Shown piece by piece: positions 35,730-49,397 of a stretch of DNA of 64,000 bases. Below the pieces are notes generated by a model. That model searched no databases. It was not told where the DNA came from and saw only the letters and a program-made list of their open reading frames with translations. How positions within the stretch are numbered: position 1 is the stretch's first letter; each line of letters starts with the position of its first letter. Made by a program: the position numbers and the translations under genes. Source of the stretch: Microthyrium microscopicum (taxonomy: Eukaryota > Ascomycota > Dothideomycetes > Microthyriales > Microthyriaceae); the NCBI GenBank assembly GCA_010405405.1, contig MU004230.1, positions 3,307,744 through 3,371,743 of the forward strand. Reading direction: 5' to 3'.

Positions 35730-38700
35730 TTAACCTCGTCTTCCCTTGCCCAAATTCTCATCCCCATCAGACCGCACTCCCGCCGATGATCGCGGCGACC
35801 TTAATCTAGGAATCTTGCTCGGGCTCACCAAAGCTGGGCTCGGCACCACCGGACTAGCCAATGTCTTATTCCCTTCAGCGTTCGAATTGCCCGCCGGTAT
35901 GCCCATGACAGTCTTAATGCCAGGCCGGCTCATCGGCAAATTCAACTTTGGCACTGGGCGACCATACTCATCTACACCAACGCTCGAGCCCGAGACCGCA
36001 CGGAATGCTGCCTCACGATATGTCGCACGAGATGTTGCATGGGATGGCTGGCGGGATGGCTGGCGTGATTCCTTGCGGCGCGGATATTCTTCCGAGGTCT
36101 TAGGGTGCGTGGACGCATGGCTATCGAATGATGGGCGCGAAGAGGCGTTTTCGTCGGCGAACGGATTTTCAGCTTCGAGAGGTTCGCCGTACACGTTAGA
36201 GAACTTCTCGTGAAGACGGGTATGGTCTGAGAAGCGCCGTTCGCGTGTATTTGGCTTTTCTCGGTGTGGAGGCGGGCTGGGTTCGCGAGGCAGACGAGAG
36301 CGGCTACGATAAAGACCGTCGTAGATGAGGTCGCCGCCAGATGACAGAGCCGAGTCGGAAGTCTGTGAGAGGAAATGCTCTGGCTCTGGACTGGAAGCGC
36401 GCATAAGAGGATGTATAAGAGATTCAGGGAGAGCAGGAGTTTCAGGGAAACTGGTATGGCGAGCTTTGAGGAATTCGCGAACTTGGCCCTGACTCTTCTC
36501 GAGTTGGCGGATGCGCATATTAAGTGCGTGGACATTGCGGTTCATGCCTCTGGATTGTTGGATTGCCGAGTCGGAGATGTGGATTAGGCGCTCAATATCG
36601 CCTGTGAGTTTGTCCACGCTGGTGCGCATGCCGCCGAGGTCGTCGGATAGTCGCTTTTCGACGATGGTGACGGAGCTGTGGACGCTTTTGATGTCTTTGG
36701 ATGATTCTTCGCCTTGGGACTTGACGTCGCTGATGGAACTGCCTAATTCGCTAACATGGCCATCGATGCTGTCTAGTCGGCGACGGAGATCACCAAAGTT
36801 TTTATTAAGGTGGCTGATGTTCTCATGATGTAGACGAGATAGCTCGCCAATGGTCTTGTCCGCGTCATCGTTGGATGTATCTCTGGCGGGCACACGTACG
36901 TTGACAGCTCCGGCACGCGTTGTGAACTCCCTCTGGAGGATATCTAGAACTCCACCTGAGTGACGGACTGAATTATCGGTATTTTGGCCAGAGGGACCAC
37001 GTTGATAAAGCGGAGTCGGCGCAGCAGATGGGAATTGCATGTTGAATGATGCTTCCGACGCCGATGGTATGATCATATCAGGAAGTTCTCTACTCTTACT
37101 GGTACCAAAACTAGAAGAAAGCACCTGTTCCAATTCCCCGCTTCCTTGTAAGGTAGTGCTTTCGCCAGTACCTGGTCCAGTGCTCGGATTTCCGCTGGAA
37201 GTCTGATGAGACTCTGGACTGGGCTCTGGAATGTTCACAGCATAAGCCTCAGACGCCATTGGATGCGAAACGGGATAGCGCGGATGGCGGACCAGATACA
37301 GATTGCGATCGTTCTATGTTAGCAACGTTAGCATCTTTGCTCATCGCAAATGGCATTGATGGGAATAGATGGACTTACATTGTGGCTGGGACGAATATCA
37401 AACTGCTTGAACTCTGATGCAAGACTGCCGTCAGATGGCGTGTAGAATCCAGGTTGTAAGATCTCAGGACGCGCCTGGATAGCAGCTGGCTCAATCCACA
37501 GATCGTCGTCACTATCAGGATAGATAGAGCTTGCAACAAATCGTCGCGGGGCGTTCGATTTTCGAGTACGGGCTGTAGTCTTTGGACTAACGTGTTCAGA
37601 GCCTTGATGATTCGCCGAGTGCTGATTACGCTCGCTACGACCCCATTGTCTGCGTGCTGGAACAGGAGTGATATCATAGTCAGAGTCAAACGGCTCAAAG
37701 ACAGAAGTAAGCGTGGCAGCAGCAGAGTTCTGCAGTTGCGCAGACTGCTCCTTCTTCGCTCGCAACATTTCATGGCGGGGCGAGTTGACGTTGACAGTTC
37801 CTTCTTCAATGATTCCACACATCGAACTATAACTTCCCTGGTGAACAATATTGACATTATTGCGCGATTCATATTCGCCATACTGCATGTTCGATGAAGT
37901 GCGTAAATAGTCCGAGTTGCGATCAAATTGCTGTGCTGGAGGTGGCATTGCAGCTGCTGGGCGGAGATCTGATGTAGTTCGCGGCCTACGCGGTATCTTC
38001 AATATCTCCTTCTCTGGCGGCGTCGGCGGCTTGTCATTGTTCATGTATTTGAGACTCTTGGTGCGAACAAGTCCTGGTGGACCACTGGATGCAAAATACT
38101 CTTGCGCCTTGACAGAAGTAGTCAATGCTGATGGCTTGGTGTAGCCTTGCGAAGTGGCGGGTCGTCGAATTTCAGCAGCGGCTTGAATTGCCTCAACGGG
38201 CGGCTCGGTTGATTGAGATCGCATTGCTTCCTTGTACTCCTCACGCATGGCTTGGAGTTGTCGGCGACTAGGCGTCAATTTGCGGTGCCAACTTCCACTA
38301 CGACGATCTCTCTTCTTGAGCATGTACGAATCATCGTCATCTGGAACATGAATATGCTGTGCGCCTAGAACGCGCTCTGCTTTGCTTGTGGAGCGGGAAT
38401 TCTCATCCAAGCCCAGCATTTTCATGGCTTTTGGTGGTGTATCCTGTGGAATGTCGGTATCCTCCTTGCCCACCTTGTTCTTTGATCTTTTTGGAGTCAT
38501 GTCAAGAGAATCGGAAGAATTATCGATAGACAGGTCGTCGTCAAACTGTGTTGTTGGACTTTCTGGAATAGGCGCACTTTTGGTACTTGTAAACTTGGAT
38601 GGAAAAGTCTCTTTCTTTGGCGAACTTGGTGGTGCGAAAAATCCAAAAGCTTTGGTAGGAGATCGAGGCGATATCAGTGAGCGCATGCCAAAGAAGTTCT

Positions 38701-39357
38701 TGAGTTTAGATTTCTCAGGCTGAACATTGGTCTCTGGTTTGAGATTTGTATTAAGTACCAGAGGCTGAGGTAACTTGGCCCGCACTTTTTTAGCTGGTGC
38801 TGAAGGCATTTGACGTGGAGCATTGTTCGAATCAGGCTCTGAATGAGGAATGCAATGAAGTGAAGTTGTTGATGATAATTGAATGGGGTGGTGGTGCTAT
38901 TGACAGATATTAGTGATTGATGTTCTGAATAGGGACAATAGGTGGATAGTGAGCTTTGTAGCATGTGAAAGGGTAAACATACCATCAAGCCTGTAACTCC
39001 AAGCTTACGACCAATGCCGGTGAGATTAGTTGCTGAGTGCTGCTTTTCTTGTTCATCAATAATTCGATTTTGATAGAAGGCATTGTAGACAGGAGGTGCA
39101 GCATTGCCCAGTGCCGCATGCCGTACATTTGGCAAGGCGGTAACTTCAAAATCGTCTTGATCAATATTGTAGCTTTCGAGAGTTGCATTTGATGCGTAAG
39201 CATTGGCCGAGTAGGGTTTACTCGCCGCTAGATTTTCTGACATCTGGTTATCGTTGTGGTGTCTACGTTCTGATGCTTGATGAAACTGGCGAGTGGGCGA
39301 CACTGAACGACGTGGAGAAGCTGAGCGCCGAAACGGATTGCCCATAGTGGCAGGCAT
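35730..39357 (-). CDS. large disordered coiled-coil protein, function unknown
   Basis: Three exons, 38983-39357, 37379-38896 and 35730-37313, introns 86 and 65 bp, all joins in phase 0, giving about 1158 residues. An internal ATG at 39345 (MGNPFRRSASPRRS) is an equally likely start. The first 600 residues are low-complexity, rich in Ser, Pro, Lys and Arg, with many SP/TP sites (LISPRSPTKAF, FAPPSSPKK) that look like proline-directed kinase targets. The exon 2-3 junction reads IRPSHNNDRNLYLVRHPRYP. Residues about 750-920 form a probable coiled coil (LHHENISHLNKNFGDLRRRL, then heptad-like segments to MNRNVHALNMRIRQLEKS). The C-terminus is basic and disordered, ending GKGRRG. I do not recognise a named family; a cytoskeletal or cell-cortex scaffold is conceivable. 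Confidence 0.75.
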
Positions 39358-40564
39358 CGACAACAACGTAGACTATGAACAAGTGAAAGTGCTGAAAAGA
39401 GTAGAATCGCGATGTTGCCTTGGTCAATGTGGACTTGACCTTGTGTTCTGCGGTGTGGTGAGGATATCAAAATGCGGGCAAGGAAAGTTGGTCGCAACCA
39501 AAGATTGTCTACCTCAGGAAACGAACGAGTGCCTGATTCAAAACGGGCTAAAGCTTCTGACCAGTCCAATTTAGACAATCATGAAGTTCCCAATTGCCAA
39601 GTGCAAGGTGGGCGATATGTTTTCGGTGAGGGATCGTGGTTGTCGCGGAAGCAAAGGGTTGGCCCCTCTACCAGAAGGTAAACAAAGCTTAGCTACAAAC
39701 CGTAATTTCTTCAGGAGGTGTCCTAGCCTGTCCAAGGAAATGCATCAATTCCAGTTGCAAAATTACATTCAATAGTGCTATGATCATTGATCAGTATATC
39801 AACTGTGATGACCAAACGCCCCAGCTATGGGCAATATCATGTCCCATCACATCCATGCTCTTGAAAGTATCTGTTCGCCGCAAGTCTTTTGATGATTATG
39901 CCTATTGGCAAGAAGTCCAAGTGGTCACACATGAGCTAGTTAGTGCCGTCGGATCGCTCCAAAATCCGAATCCAGGTCCAAGAGCCATATCCAGGGCCGA
40001 TGTTGATGTTGTCATAGTCTCATGAACAGCTCCTGGACGAGCATATCAAATAAAACTATGTGATATCTTGCGAAGAGGATAGTTTGATACTCACAGAAGA
40101 TGCGATTAGTAGTAGTTGCACAAACGATAAAAATCCAAGAGTCCACAGCTCTTTTGTACTGATACGTCCAGTCTATTGGCCTATGAATGAATAATACCTG
40201 TAAACACGCCGAGAAATGTAGAGGAAAAGGGACAAAGCAAAAAAAAAGTAGTCCAACGCAAACACATCGGACTATCTGTAGATGGGAGAAGACGACCAAG
40301 GAGTCGATTGTGGACACATAGAGAGAAAAAAACACTACAAACCGATCAAGAGAATCCCGCTACTATATCGCTCTTTTCAGCAATGAAGGTCTCCAAACTC
40401 CCCCTTATCCGTAAAACTCCTTTAGACTGCAATATGGGCCGTTCTTGTCAGGTGTTGATCCAATCGCTAGCTGATCCAATCCCGGGAGTCATAAGTATGG
40501 GATTGGCGTGCGAATGTGACGAGATTGCCTGGGTGTACTTTAAGCGGTTCGTAAAGTGTTGATT
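39358..40564. other. gene-free stretch
   Basis: About 1.2 kb between two minus-strand genes, holding the promoter of the coiled-coil gene and the 3' flank of cdc42. No supportable gene. Confidence 0.4.
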
Positions 40565-41423
<859 letters not shown>

Positions 41424-42712
41424 TCTGCTGGTATAATTTGCGACAATACGGAGCGATTCGCAGAGCTCAGATGTATGAATAACCAGGGACGACACAGACG
41501 TCAATGACCAGCCAGGCGGTAAGAGATGGAATTGATAGGTGTAACGGTCGCGACTGAAAGCTATCCAAGCTAGACGCGATTTGCGGGACTGGTGAAGGTA
41601 GGTAGGGGCTGAGGGGTTTGCTGCGAACTCTAAAACAACACCAGGTGATTAGCCAAGCTTGCGACCCAAAGAACAATGCTCGGATTTTACATTACAAAGC
41701 TCTAGAGCGAGCAACTACTCGGACCTCTTCTGATATTTGGCAGTGGTAGGTGGGTGGAGAGTTGATCGACAATGAGACAACGGGTTTGGCGTGGAATGGG
41801 GGGGGAGTAGTATTGATCTGAGCGGGCTGAATAGGTAGAAGGAGAAGCGGAAGGGTTAGAAAGCAAGAGGATGAAAAAGAAAAGTGGTTTAGCAATAGAA
41901 GTGAAGTCGCCCTGGGCGAGATACGGATGAGTGATTGTAGCAAAATTGAGGCACGAGTGAGGACGTTGATGAGGCAGGTGTGAGAGAGCAAGTTATGGTC
42001 AGGAACAAGCAAGAGAGCAACAGCAGTCTGCAAAGAAAGAGCGGCGGTCGCTCCTGCCTGCGCTATTGTTTCAAAGCCCATTGGGGATAGACGGTGAGAG
42101 TAGTCAGCATCTTTTCTTACAGCTATCGGCTTATGCCGGCCTAGCCTTGAAGATGTCCGACCCTAGCCGCCGTTCATCCCTTGCATAATTGGCCCAGAAG
42201 CTCTTGCATAATGTTGACAGCTTGATATCAATTATTACTGTTGCAAAGATTTGTATCAGGTCTTGTTCGGATCCTCACTTTTCCGTCGCGTCGGAATTTT
42301 GCAAGGTCTGTTAGGCATGGAGAAAAAGCTCTTATTTACGGAGGGTATAGGCATATTCTTTGAATGGTAAATGCGTCATCTTTCTTAGCCTTCTTCAATC
42401 TAATATGTCCACCTTGTTCATATCGTCCGCGAGCCTATTCATTCTTCCTACCGGCTTTCCCTGCTTGTTGCTAATGCTCAACGTGCTTCAGGATGGAGCT
42501 ACTAAAGTGTATGTGAGTACAATCATTCGCGGCGTGTTCCATATCATCCTCAGCCATGCGATAACAGGGGCCATCAATTCAAGCAGTCGTCGTGCATCCA
42601 GGGATGTACTTGATGCCATCCGACCTCTCTTCACATGCTTCCGCTATACCCCTCAATATCAGCAATCTTTTGATATCGTCAAAGCTCCTCCATATCAAGG
42701 CACGGTCCAGAG
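41424..42712. other. gene-free stretch
   Basis: About 1.3 kb upstream of cdc42 and downstream of the transporter. It probably holds the cdc42 5' UTR and promoter. Open frames on both strands (for example 41692-42081 and 42360-42712) show no family motif. Confidence 0.4.
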
Positions 42713-44693
42713 TTATTGCGTATTCGCGTCCGTTTGTGTCGATTCCTCGCTGCGTTTGTCGCTGCCGATAACAACGCCCTTAACTTTCTGGTCCATCTGG
42801 TCCAGTTTGTAATTCTTCATGACAAGGCTGAGAGGAATGAGCGGGATGCACACACAAACTGCAATTGTGAGCAGAATAGTCATCGTCTCCTGGTAGGCAC
42901 GAGCTATTGCATCACGTTCTGGTGTACCCATGGCCCATCCAGTGGAGGCCAAGGTCACATTGCCATAGATCGCGGCCGTTTGGTTTTGAATGCTTTCTGG
43001 TGCGTACTGCTTCAGCTTCAATGGAATGAAGTGAGACCAGACTGCTCCAGAGATTGCCGCGCCTACTGCTCCGCCGATCTCGAGAATGGTCAAAAATGCT
43101 GCTGTGGCTGCAGCGACTTGCTGATGGCTCACGGCGGCTTGCACTCCTAGCTGTGCTGGCACATTCAGCATACCTCCGCCAATGCCAACGGCAATCTGAC
43201 AACCAACTAGGGTGGCCGTGGATACACCAGTCGACCGATAACGAATCAGCAAGCCCATCCCCAAGAGGTAGATACAAGATCCTGCTGTAATGTAGTACTT
43301 GTAGTGCGCCGTGTACTTGATACAGAGAGCGATGAGAATAGAGGTAACTGTCGAGGTGAAAGTGAAGACTTGAGTAATATGGCCAGCAGCCTTGACTGAC
43401 TTGCCCTGAACGATCAACAAGTAGGATGAAAAATAGGGGTAGATGGAAAGGTAAAACGCCACTATACCGAGTTAGTCAATAAACTCAAGATTCATGGGAA
43501 GCTTACTGAAATAGAAAAAGGCAATTGCAACACCAGCAATAACGGTACGATTGTTGAACAGGTTTGGCGGGAAAAAGGCATGTGGAGCTAATTTGGAACT
43601 TCTCTCCCAGAATGGAAAAGCGACAAAGCAGACGCCTCCCATGACGAGCATTGCAATAATGCTTCCGTTTCTATAGCCATCCTTGGCTGAATTCGCAAGG
43701 GTCAAAGGGATAAGAATCAGAGCAATTGCCGCAGCTAGAAGTAGCAGCCCGAAGATGTCCAGGTCAAACCAGAGCTCCTTGGCGATTGCAAATGGAGCTT
43801 TGCCGGCGAAAGGATTAGGCGGTAGCTTTCCTTGTCGTTTAAGTTTTATTTGGAGCCTCAAAAGAACCACTGCAAGAGGTATGAATGCGACAGGAAGCAC
43901 GATGGCCCAAATGCCATACCCCCATCTCCAGGTTGAACGGGTCAGTATACTCTGGGCAATATCTGGACCTACCCAGACAGTCCAAAGAAAAGGGACGTCG
44001 AAGAGGGAGGAGTACAGAGCTCGATTAAGTAGATCTGAAGTGTCTGCTACAAAGATCTGCTGGAGTATTTGTAGGCCTTGGGAGCCTGCGGAATAGAAAA
44101 TCTGGGCAGCGGCATAGGTACGAACGTTATTTGACGCGGCTTGCTGGATATATCCAACGGTGAAGAGGAATATGGCAATCGAAAAAGCTTCGAATCGGCC
44201 AAAGACATCAGCGATCTTTGCCATGGGGGGCTTGATGACCGCTAGAGATGGTCAATATTTTTCATGGCGGAGCTTCATGATCACTTACCATTGACAGTAC
44301 CTTGCACAACGGTAACAGTCGCAAGTAGGGAGTGTGCCAGAAATGCACTTGTAGCAAATGGTGCCAGACTTATGGTAGTGTTTCCCTCTAACGATGTGGC
44401 ATTTGCAATGGTCAACAGCCTGCAGGAGGTTAGTCAAATATCTAGCATGAAGCGGCAAATACTTGCGATGCATAGGCTATAATCAAACCCCATTTGGTCC
44501 AGTTGCTGCTGATAGCTTCGATTTTCTTGACACCTTCCTGAGCTTCAGAGTTGGTGGAGCTGGAGCCAGGGTCCCCAGGGTCACTGTCGGCGACGAGAGA
44601 TCTGTGGTCATTTACAGACTTGTGGTCGTTGCCGGTATACACATTCTGCTCGCCACCAAGCTCTGGATCGCCGGTTGGGTTTGGTAGCTTCAT
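42713..44693 (-). CDS. siderophore iron transporter, MFS SIT family
   Basis: Multi-pass plasma-membrane carrier of 613 residues, of the type that imports ferric siderophores by proton symport. Exons 44467-44693, 44289-44419, 43507-44241 and 42713-43461; introns 47, 47 and 45 bp. Intron 1 starts with GC (GCAAGT), which is the only way to keep the frame: it yields IIAYASLLTIANATSLEGNT. The SIT signature AVIKPPMAKIADVFGRFEAF is present, and many hydrophobic segments follow (about 14 expected). The N-terminal 60 residues are acidic and cytosolic. The C-terminal loop IQNQTAAIYGN fits the family's extracellular loop. The exact siderophore cannot be told. It is divergent from an acyltransferase across 1.2 kb. 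Confidence 0.92.
44420..44466 (-). other. GC-AG intron in the siderophore transporter
   Basis: The minus-strand intron begins GCAAGTATTTGCC and ends CCTCCTGCAG, 47 bp, with a TGACTAAC branch site. The nearby GT (3 nt further on) would shift the frame of the conserved transmembrane segment, so GC is the donor that fits. Confidence 0.8.
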
Positions 44694-45922
44694 CAGAGAA
44701 TAAGAATAGCAGGCCAGCGGAAAGGCAGACGTGGATGAAGAAATAGGATTATTGGGTTGATATCAGAAGAGTAGGGGACAAGGCTGGAAAGAAAGCAGTC
44801 CGGTTGGACGATGGGGAGATCTTATCAATCAGAAATTCAAGTCCGAGGGTCACAGTTTCCTAGTCCACGGCCTGAAAGTTATGGTGCTCTTGTGGTGCTT
44901 GAGTAATTTGTGGAGCAGCCTGCAGGATGCGCGTCAGGTTCGCCTTGCTGGTGGGGGTTTTAAAGAGTTGGGAGGCAGCGAAGTAACGACTGGTTGACAC
45001 ATCATTTTGCGGCAATGACTACCAAAGTGGTATTGGATCGTTGGTATTGGCGTTGAAAGGCTACCTTGAAGGATTGGATTTGGTACACGAGCAGACGAGC
45101 TACACCAAACTAGAGGAGGATGATATTTCTCTGCCGTAATCGGAACGATCTAATCAGATGGGTTTTCAAGCCACCAATTTTAGCGTATTCTTCTCATTTG
45201 TACCCTGCAATGCCTAGAGTTCTCCACGACTCACCATCTTCTCTTCGCTGACAGCCCGGAAGTCTTTTCCACATAGCCTAAATGAAAGACCTCGAATCAT
45301 TACTTCCGACTTTACAGAAGATCTTGTCAGCAGGTTGATTTGAATGCTTGGGAATAGATTACTCTATACATCAGGCTAGCACTTAGCGGGGTTGTTGCGA
45401 CCATTCAAGACGCCATGCAGAGCCAATAAATGCAACTTTCTACCGGAAAGTGTGCTCTCGGAACTCGAATGATGATGCGATCGATGGATTTGACAAGGAT
45501 TGGTACGACGTTGCATATGCTTTCTCTCAACCATCCTACGTCTCGAGTACCAGTCAATCGACAGAGGACATTCGGGTAGCGCACCTTGTCTGAGTTCGAA
45601 TTCAACTATTAAGTTGGACATCGAACAGCCATTATCAACTTTTATATGCGAACTTTTTGAGGACGTAGACTCAGACTCCAGGTCCTTTATCATTCATGTT
45701 CAACTTTGAAAGGGTCAGCTTGTGCTTGCTGTGAGTACCTACGCAATACAGTTCTACTCATCAACTGTTCTCTCTCCATATTCCAACCAACCAATCAAAT
45801 ATCATGATTCAATATGATTCATTTAGTACTACTTCAGCGCACCTGAATTTCTATAAGTCTGCTGTTCTCGACCGCTATGACTTGTCTCAGTTGAGCCAAT
45901 TTCACCTGCCGCACTACGCATC
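44694..45922. promoter_or_regulatory. divergent transporter/acyltransferase promoter
   Basis: 1.2 kb between two divergent genes, so both promoters lie here. A minus-strand open frame at 45376-45693 has no motif and is not called. No binding site was firmly identified. Confidence 0.4.
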
Positions 45923-47311
45923 ATGACCGACTCGAATGATCTCCACGAATTCTATCTGGATGTCCTTGGACAACAGCCATTGATGAAAATATATACACAA
46001 ATCTGCTTTTGTTATGCAGTCCCGGAAAATGACTTACGAGAACAGATCCTCGATACACTGAATGCTGGGCTCCTTAAGTTGTCAACATCATTTCCCTGGA
46101 TCGCTGGCCAAGTTATCAGCGATGAGCCGATTTCAGGAGAGACATTTAGTTTCAAAATCGTACCTTTGGAAAAGACTCCTCGTTTGGTTGTACGATATTT
46201 CGACGACGACAACCGAGTACCGAACTATCAGAATCTGAGAGAGGCCAATTACCCTTTCAGGATGCTTGATGAGTCTCTCATCGCTCCTAGAAACACACTA
46301 CCAGGTCTCCCAGGAAGTTCCAACGAAGATATAGCACCGGTGTTGCTTCTCCAAGCCAACTTCATCACTGGTGGTTTAATTCTCACATTCGCTGCTCATC
46401 ACAGTGCAATGGATATGACAGGTCAAGGGCAGATCATGACTCTCTTATCCAAGGCATGCCATAATGAGCCATTTTCCCCCGAGGACCTAGCGTCTGGCAA
46501 CCTAGACCGACGCCATGCTATATCTTTCCTCGAGAATTATACACCAGGTCCAGAGATACAAGACCAAGTTCCATCTCCATCTCCAAAAACGCCCGCTGAA
46601 ATCCCCAAGAGCGAAACCACACCAAATGACCCTCCAAAACTCACTTGGGCATACTTCTCCTTTCCAGCAACTTCACTATCCGATATCAAAAAGGTAGCCT
46701 CCAGCACCATTGCCAGCCCAGCCTTCATATCAACCGACGACGCTCTTACAGCACTGATCTGGCAGTCCGTAACTCGCATACGCCAACCACGGCTCAAAAC
46801 AAACGAGACATGCCGCTTTGCGCGCGCAGTCGATGTCCGCTCAGCACTAAACATCTCACCAACTTACACCGGTTTCCTACAAAACATGACTTTCCATTCC
46901 TATCCCATCCAGAGACTCACCTCCGATCCGCTCGGCGACGTGGCCTTGAACTTCCGCGCTCGGTTGGATCCCAAGGAATTAGCATTTCGAACTCGGGCAC
47001 TGGCGACGTTCTTTAAACAGGCGGATGATAAGAGCATCGCTATCGATTTCACGGCTGGTATGGATCTGTCGAAGGATATCATGCTTAGCTCGTGGGTAAA
47101 GCCTAATTGCTATGAGTTGGATTTTGGCCTGGGCTTGGGAACGCCAGAATCGGTACGGAGACCGCAGTTTACAACGGTGGAGAGCTTGTTTTATTTGATG
47201 CCGAAGAGGCTGGATGGGGAAGTTTCTGCGGCGTTGTGTTTGAGGGAGGAGGATTTGTGGCGGTTGAAGAAGGATGAGGAGTTTATGAAATACTGTCAGT
47301 ATGTTGGTTGA
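45923..47311 (+). CDS. BAHD-type acyltransferase
   Basis: Single-exon, 462-residue acyl-CoA-dependent O- or N-acyltransferase of the transferase family (PF02458-like). The catalytic HxxxD motif is AAHHSAMD (H160, D164), in the usual place about one third in. The C-terminal structural DFGWG motif appears as ELDFGLGLG. Other family traits are the N-terminal PWIAGQV segment and DDALTALIWQS in the middle. In fungi such enzymes acetylate or acylate secondary metabolites, including in self-protection. The acceptor here is unknown. It is divergently paired with a siderophore-type transporter, so modification of an exported or imported metabolite is a possibility (inference). Confidence 0.87.
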   Translation: MTDSNDLHEFYLDVLGQQPLMKIYTQICFCYAVPENDLREQILDTLNAGLLKLSTSFPWIAGQVISDEPISGETFSFKIVPLEKTPRLVVRYFDDDNRVPNYQNLREANYPFRMLDESLIAPRNTLPGLPGSSNEDIAPVLLLQANFITGGLILTFAAHHSAMDMTGQGQIMTLLSKACHNEPFSPEDLASGNLDRRHAISFLENYTPGPEIQDQVPSPSPKTPAEIPKSETTPNDPPKLTWAYFSFPATSLSDIKKVASSTIASPAFISTDDALTALIWQSVTRIRQPRLKTNETCRFARAVDVRSALNISPTYTGFLQNMTFHSYPIQRLTSDPLGDVALNFRARLDPKELAFRTRALATFFKQADDKSIAIDFTAGMDLSKDIMLSSWVKPNCYELDFGLGLGTPESVRRPQFTTVESLFYLMPKRLDGEVSAALCLREEDLWRLKKDEEFMKYCQYVG

Positions 47312-47430
47312 CGAGTTGCTATAATTGGTATTCGAGAGCATGAGGAGACCTGTCTGTGCACGCCCTGTCTATGCTTAGGGAAGAAGGGATATGGAAATAT
47401 ACTTGTACATAGACACTAAAGTCAATAAGT

Positions 47431-48747
47431 TTACATTGCTTGGTTGGCCTTTGTGAAAGTCATCGCAACCATTCCCATGACTCCAGTCGCGGCATGACCG
47501 CCAGCGGACTCTCTCCTGATGCGGAATTAGTACTGAACCTACTGATCAATCTTGAGGCAGGACTTACAGAGGATGTTGTACGAGATCATACAAGATATTC
47601 ATCGTCAGAGCATCTCCCTTCTTCACAGGAATGGGCCCACCGCAAACCGACATCGATGAAATGGCAAGATATTTCTTTCCATTTACCTCAGTCTCTGAGC
47701 CGGCACCACCATATCCAGCCTTTGACGTGCAGACTGGCTTTCCATTGATCGCAACATCAACAGCGACTCCACCATCTGTGAATCATTAGTCAACGCCTAC
47801 CGAGAGCAGCGTGTATAAAACTTACCATGTAGATGGCCACGCGCTGTCATAATGCTTCCATCTTCCAAAAACGTAAACTTTCCACTAGTGGTGGTAGCGG
47901 GTCCAGTTTGCGACATCTTAATTTGCGTTCCACACTGTGTCGCCGAGATCAAAATTCCCTTGGTGTCACCACCGACTTTGCCTGGCATGTACTCGAGATC
48001 GTAGGTGATGTAGACTTGTTTATCTTCCTTGTTGTAGTTAACGAGCTGGACGTTGGCAAGGAATTTATCGCCCTTCTCAATATGATACCCGTTGTTGGAT
48101 GTGCCGTTCATGGACGTGTACATATATGGACCATCGCCAGAGTCTTCGCCTGTGCCGACAAAACCAGTGCCTACACCAAAGCTGCTAATACTGCTGGCGG
48201 GCTTGGTGGGGTTGTTGCAGACGGAGATGAATTTGGTTGTTTGTTTGGTCAAATCGGCGGTGAGGACGTGGTGGATGTATACACCTGTGGTTGTTAGCGG
48301 TTGTATTTGTATTTGCTTCGGTGGGCTATCATACCTTTGGCTGGATCGGCCTTGACGCCGTCGGTGAACATGACGCCGACTTGTCCTCCGAGTACCGTGC
48401 AGGGTCCGGCGCTGTTGCAGAAACCTTTGGCAATGTTCAACATGTAGGTCTGGCCGGCTAGTGTTGAGTCTCCTCCCATTCCGCCCATTGAATGTCCTTC
48501 GCCATGGCCACCTGCAGCTCCTCCTTTCGAACCTCTCAATGTGTATGCTAATATACAGTCAGGCACCACTTTACTAGTGTCGCGTGGGATACTTACGACC
48601 GAATTTAGTCAATGTTCTTTGCGCTCCAGTTCGGATTCTGGGCTCCAGCTTGTCGATACCAGCAACAACTGCACCAGACTGGCGAGACTGAAGTGTAGCA
48701 GCTGAAGCCACAATTGGCAAGAGCGAAAGGATAGAAACTGTCTTCAT
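47431..48747 (-). CDS. secreted SURNod19-like protein
   Basis: Five exons, 48597-48747, 48335-48547, 47826-48284, 47568-47775 and 47431-47515, introns 49-52 bp, giving 371 residues. It starts with a signal peptide (MKTVSILSLLPIVASA), then a Gly/His-rich stretch (GGHGEGHSMGGMGG). The core has VYIHHVLTADL, FVGTGEDSGDGPYMYTS and VNYNKEDKQVYITYDLEY, which I associate with the stress-up-regulated Nod19 family (PF07712). C-terminal region: NGKPVCTSKAGYGG, VCGGPIPV and GHAATGVMGMVAMTF. The His-rich pattern resembles copper-dependent secreted enzymes, but no activity can be assigned. It converges tail to tail with the acyltransferase, about 120 bp apart. Confidence 0.8.
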
Positions 48748-49397
48748 CGTGAAAGGAGTGTATATAGTTGGTGTTAGTGAGCAGAGGTAAGAGAATCACC
48801 CAGCAGATAGTTTGCAGACGACCACTTCGATCTATATTGCTGAAAGCTTATCTTAGATCTCATATGCCTAAGCACCCACGCGCTGGAACTGGTAGATTTT
48901 GGCAGATCATGTTTCGCTGAAACGAATAACAGTTGATCGGGCCGGTCATTATTGTTGAGATTTCCATATGCGGTCCAGCTTCCGAGATATAGCAATTTAG
49001 AATGACTTGCAAAATAGATGAGATAGCGGGTTGAACCCTGGTAGACAGTTGAAATTCACAGGTCCGATGAATTAGCCGCGGCGTGGAAGAGGGTTCGCTT
49101 GTTTGATGTATATGAAGATCTCGAGGTATGATTCTTCTTGGAAACCCTACTCTCGGAATACCTAGACGTGTATCGGCATGAAGACAACCGCACCGGGAAA
49201 CAAAGTTCGGGTACATCCTCGATCGTTTTGTTAGTAAGTCGGACCGATATCCTGCGTTCAATTGTACATTATATTTGGCCTACCAAATCCTATATCAATC
49301 CATTGTATTGGTGGATATTCTGGTCAGAATGAACTAGAAGCAGACGCATTTGCACGATGCTCATTACTCTGAAGTTGTCAATGGACCCACTGAAAGT
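48748..49397. other. gene-free stretch
   Basis: About 650 bp, with the promoter of the SURNod19-like gene and the 3' flank of the YTH gene. No supportable gene. Confidence 0.4.

Noticed and set aside
45376-45693. Minus-strand 105-codon frame between transporter and acyltransferase
   Set aside because: No motif, lies in a divergent promoter region, and two overlapping frames there are equally open.
49025-49065. tRNA-like GGTTCAACCC stretch on the minus strand
   Set aside because: The surrounding bases do not form a T-arm stem or an acceptor stem.
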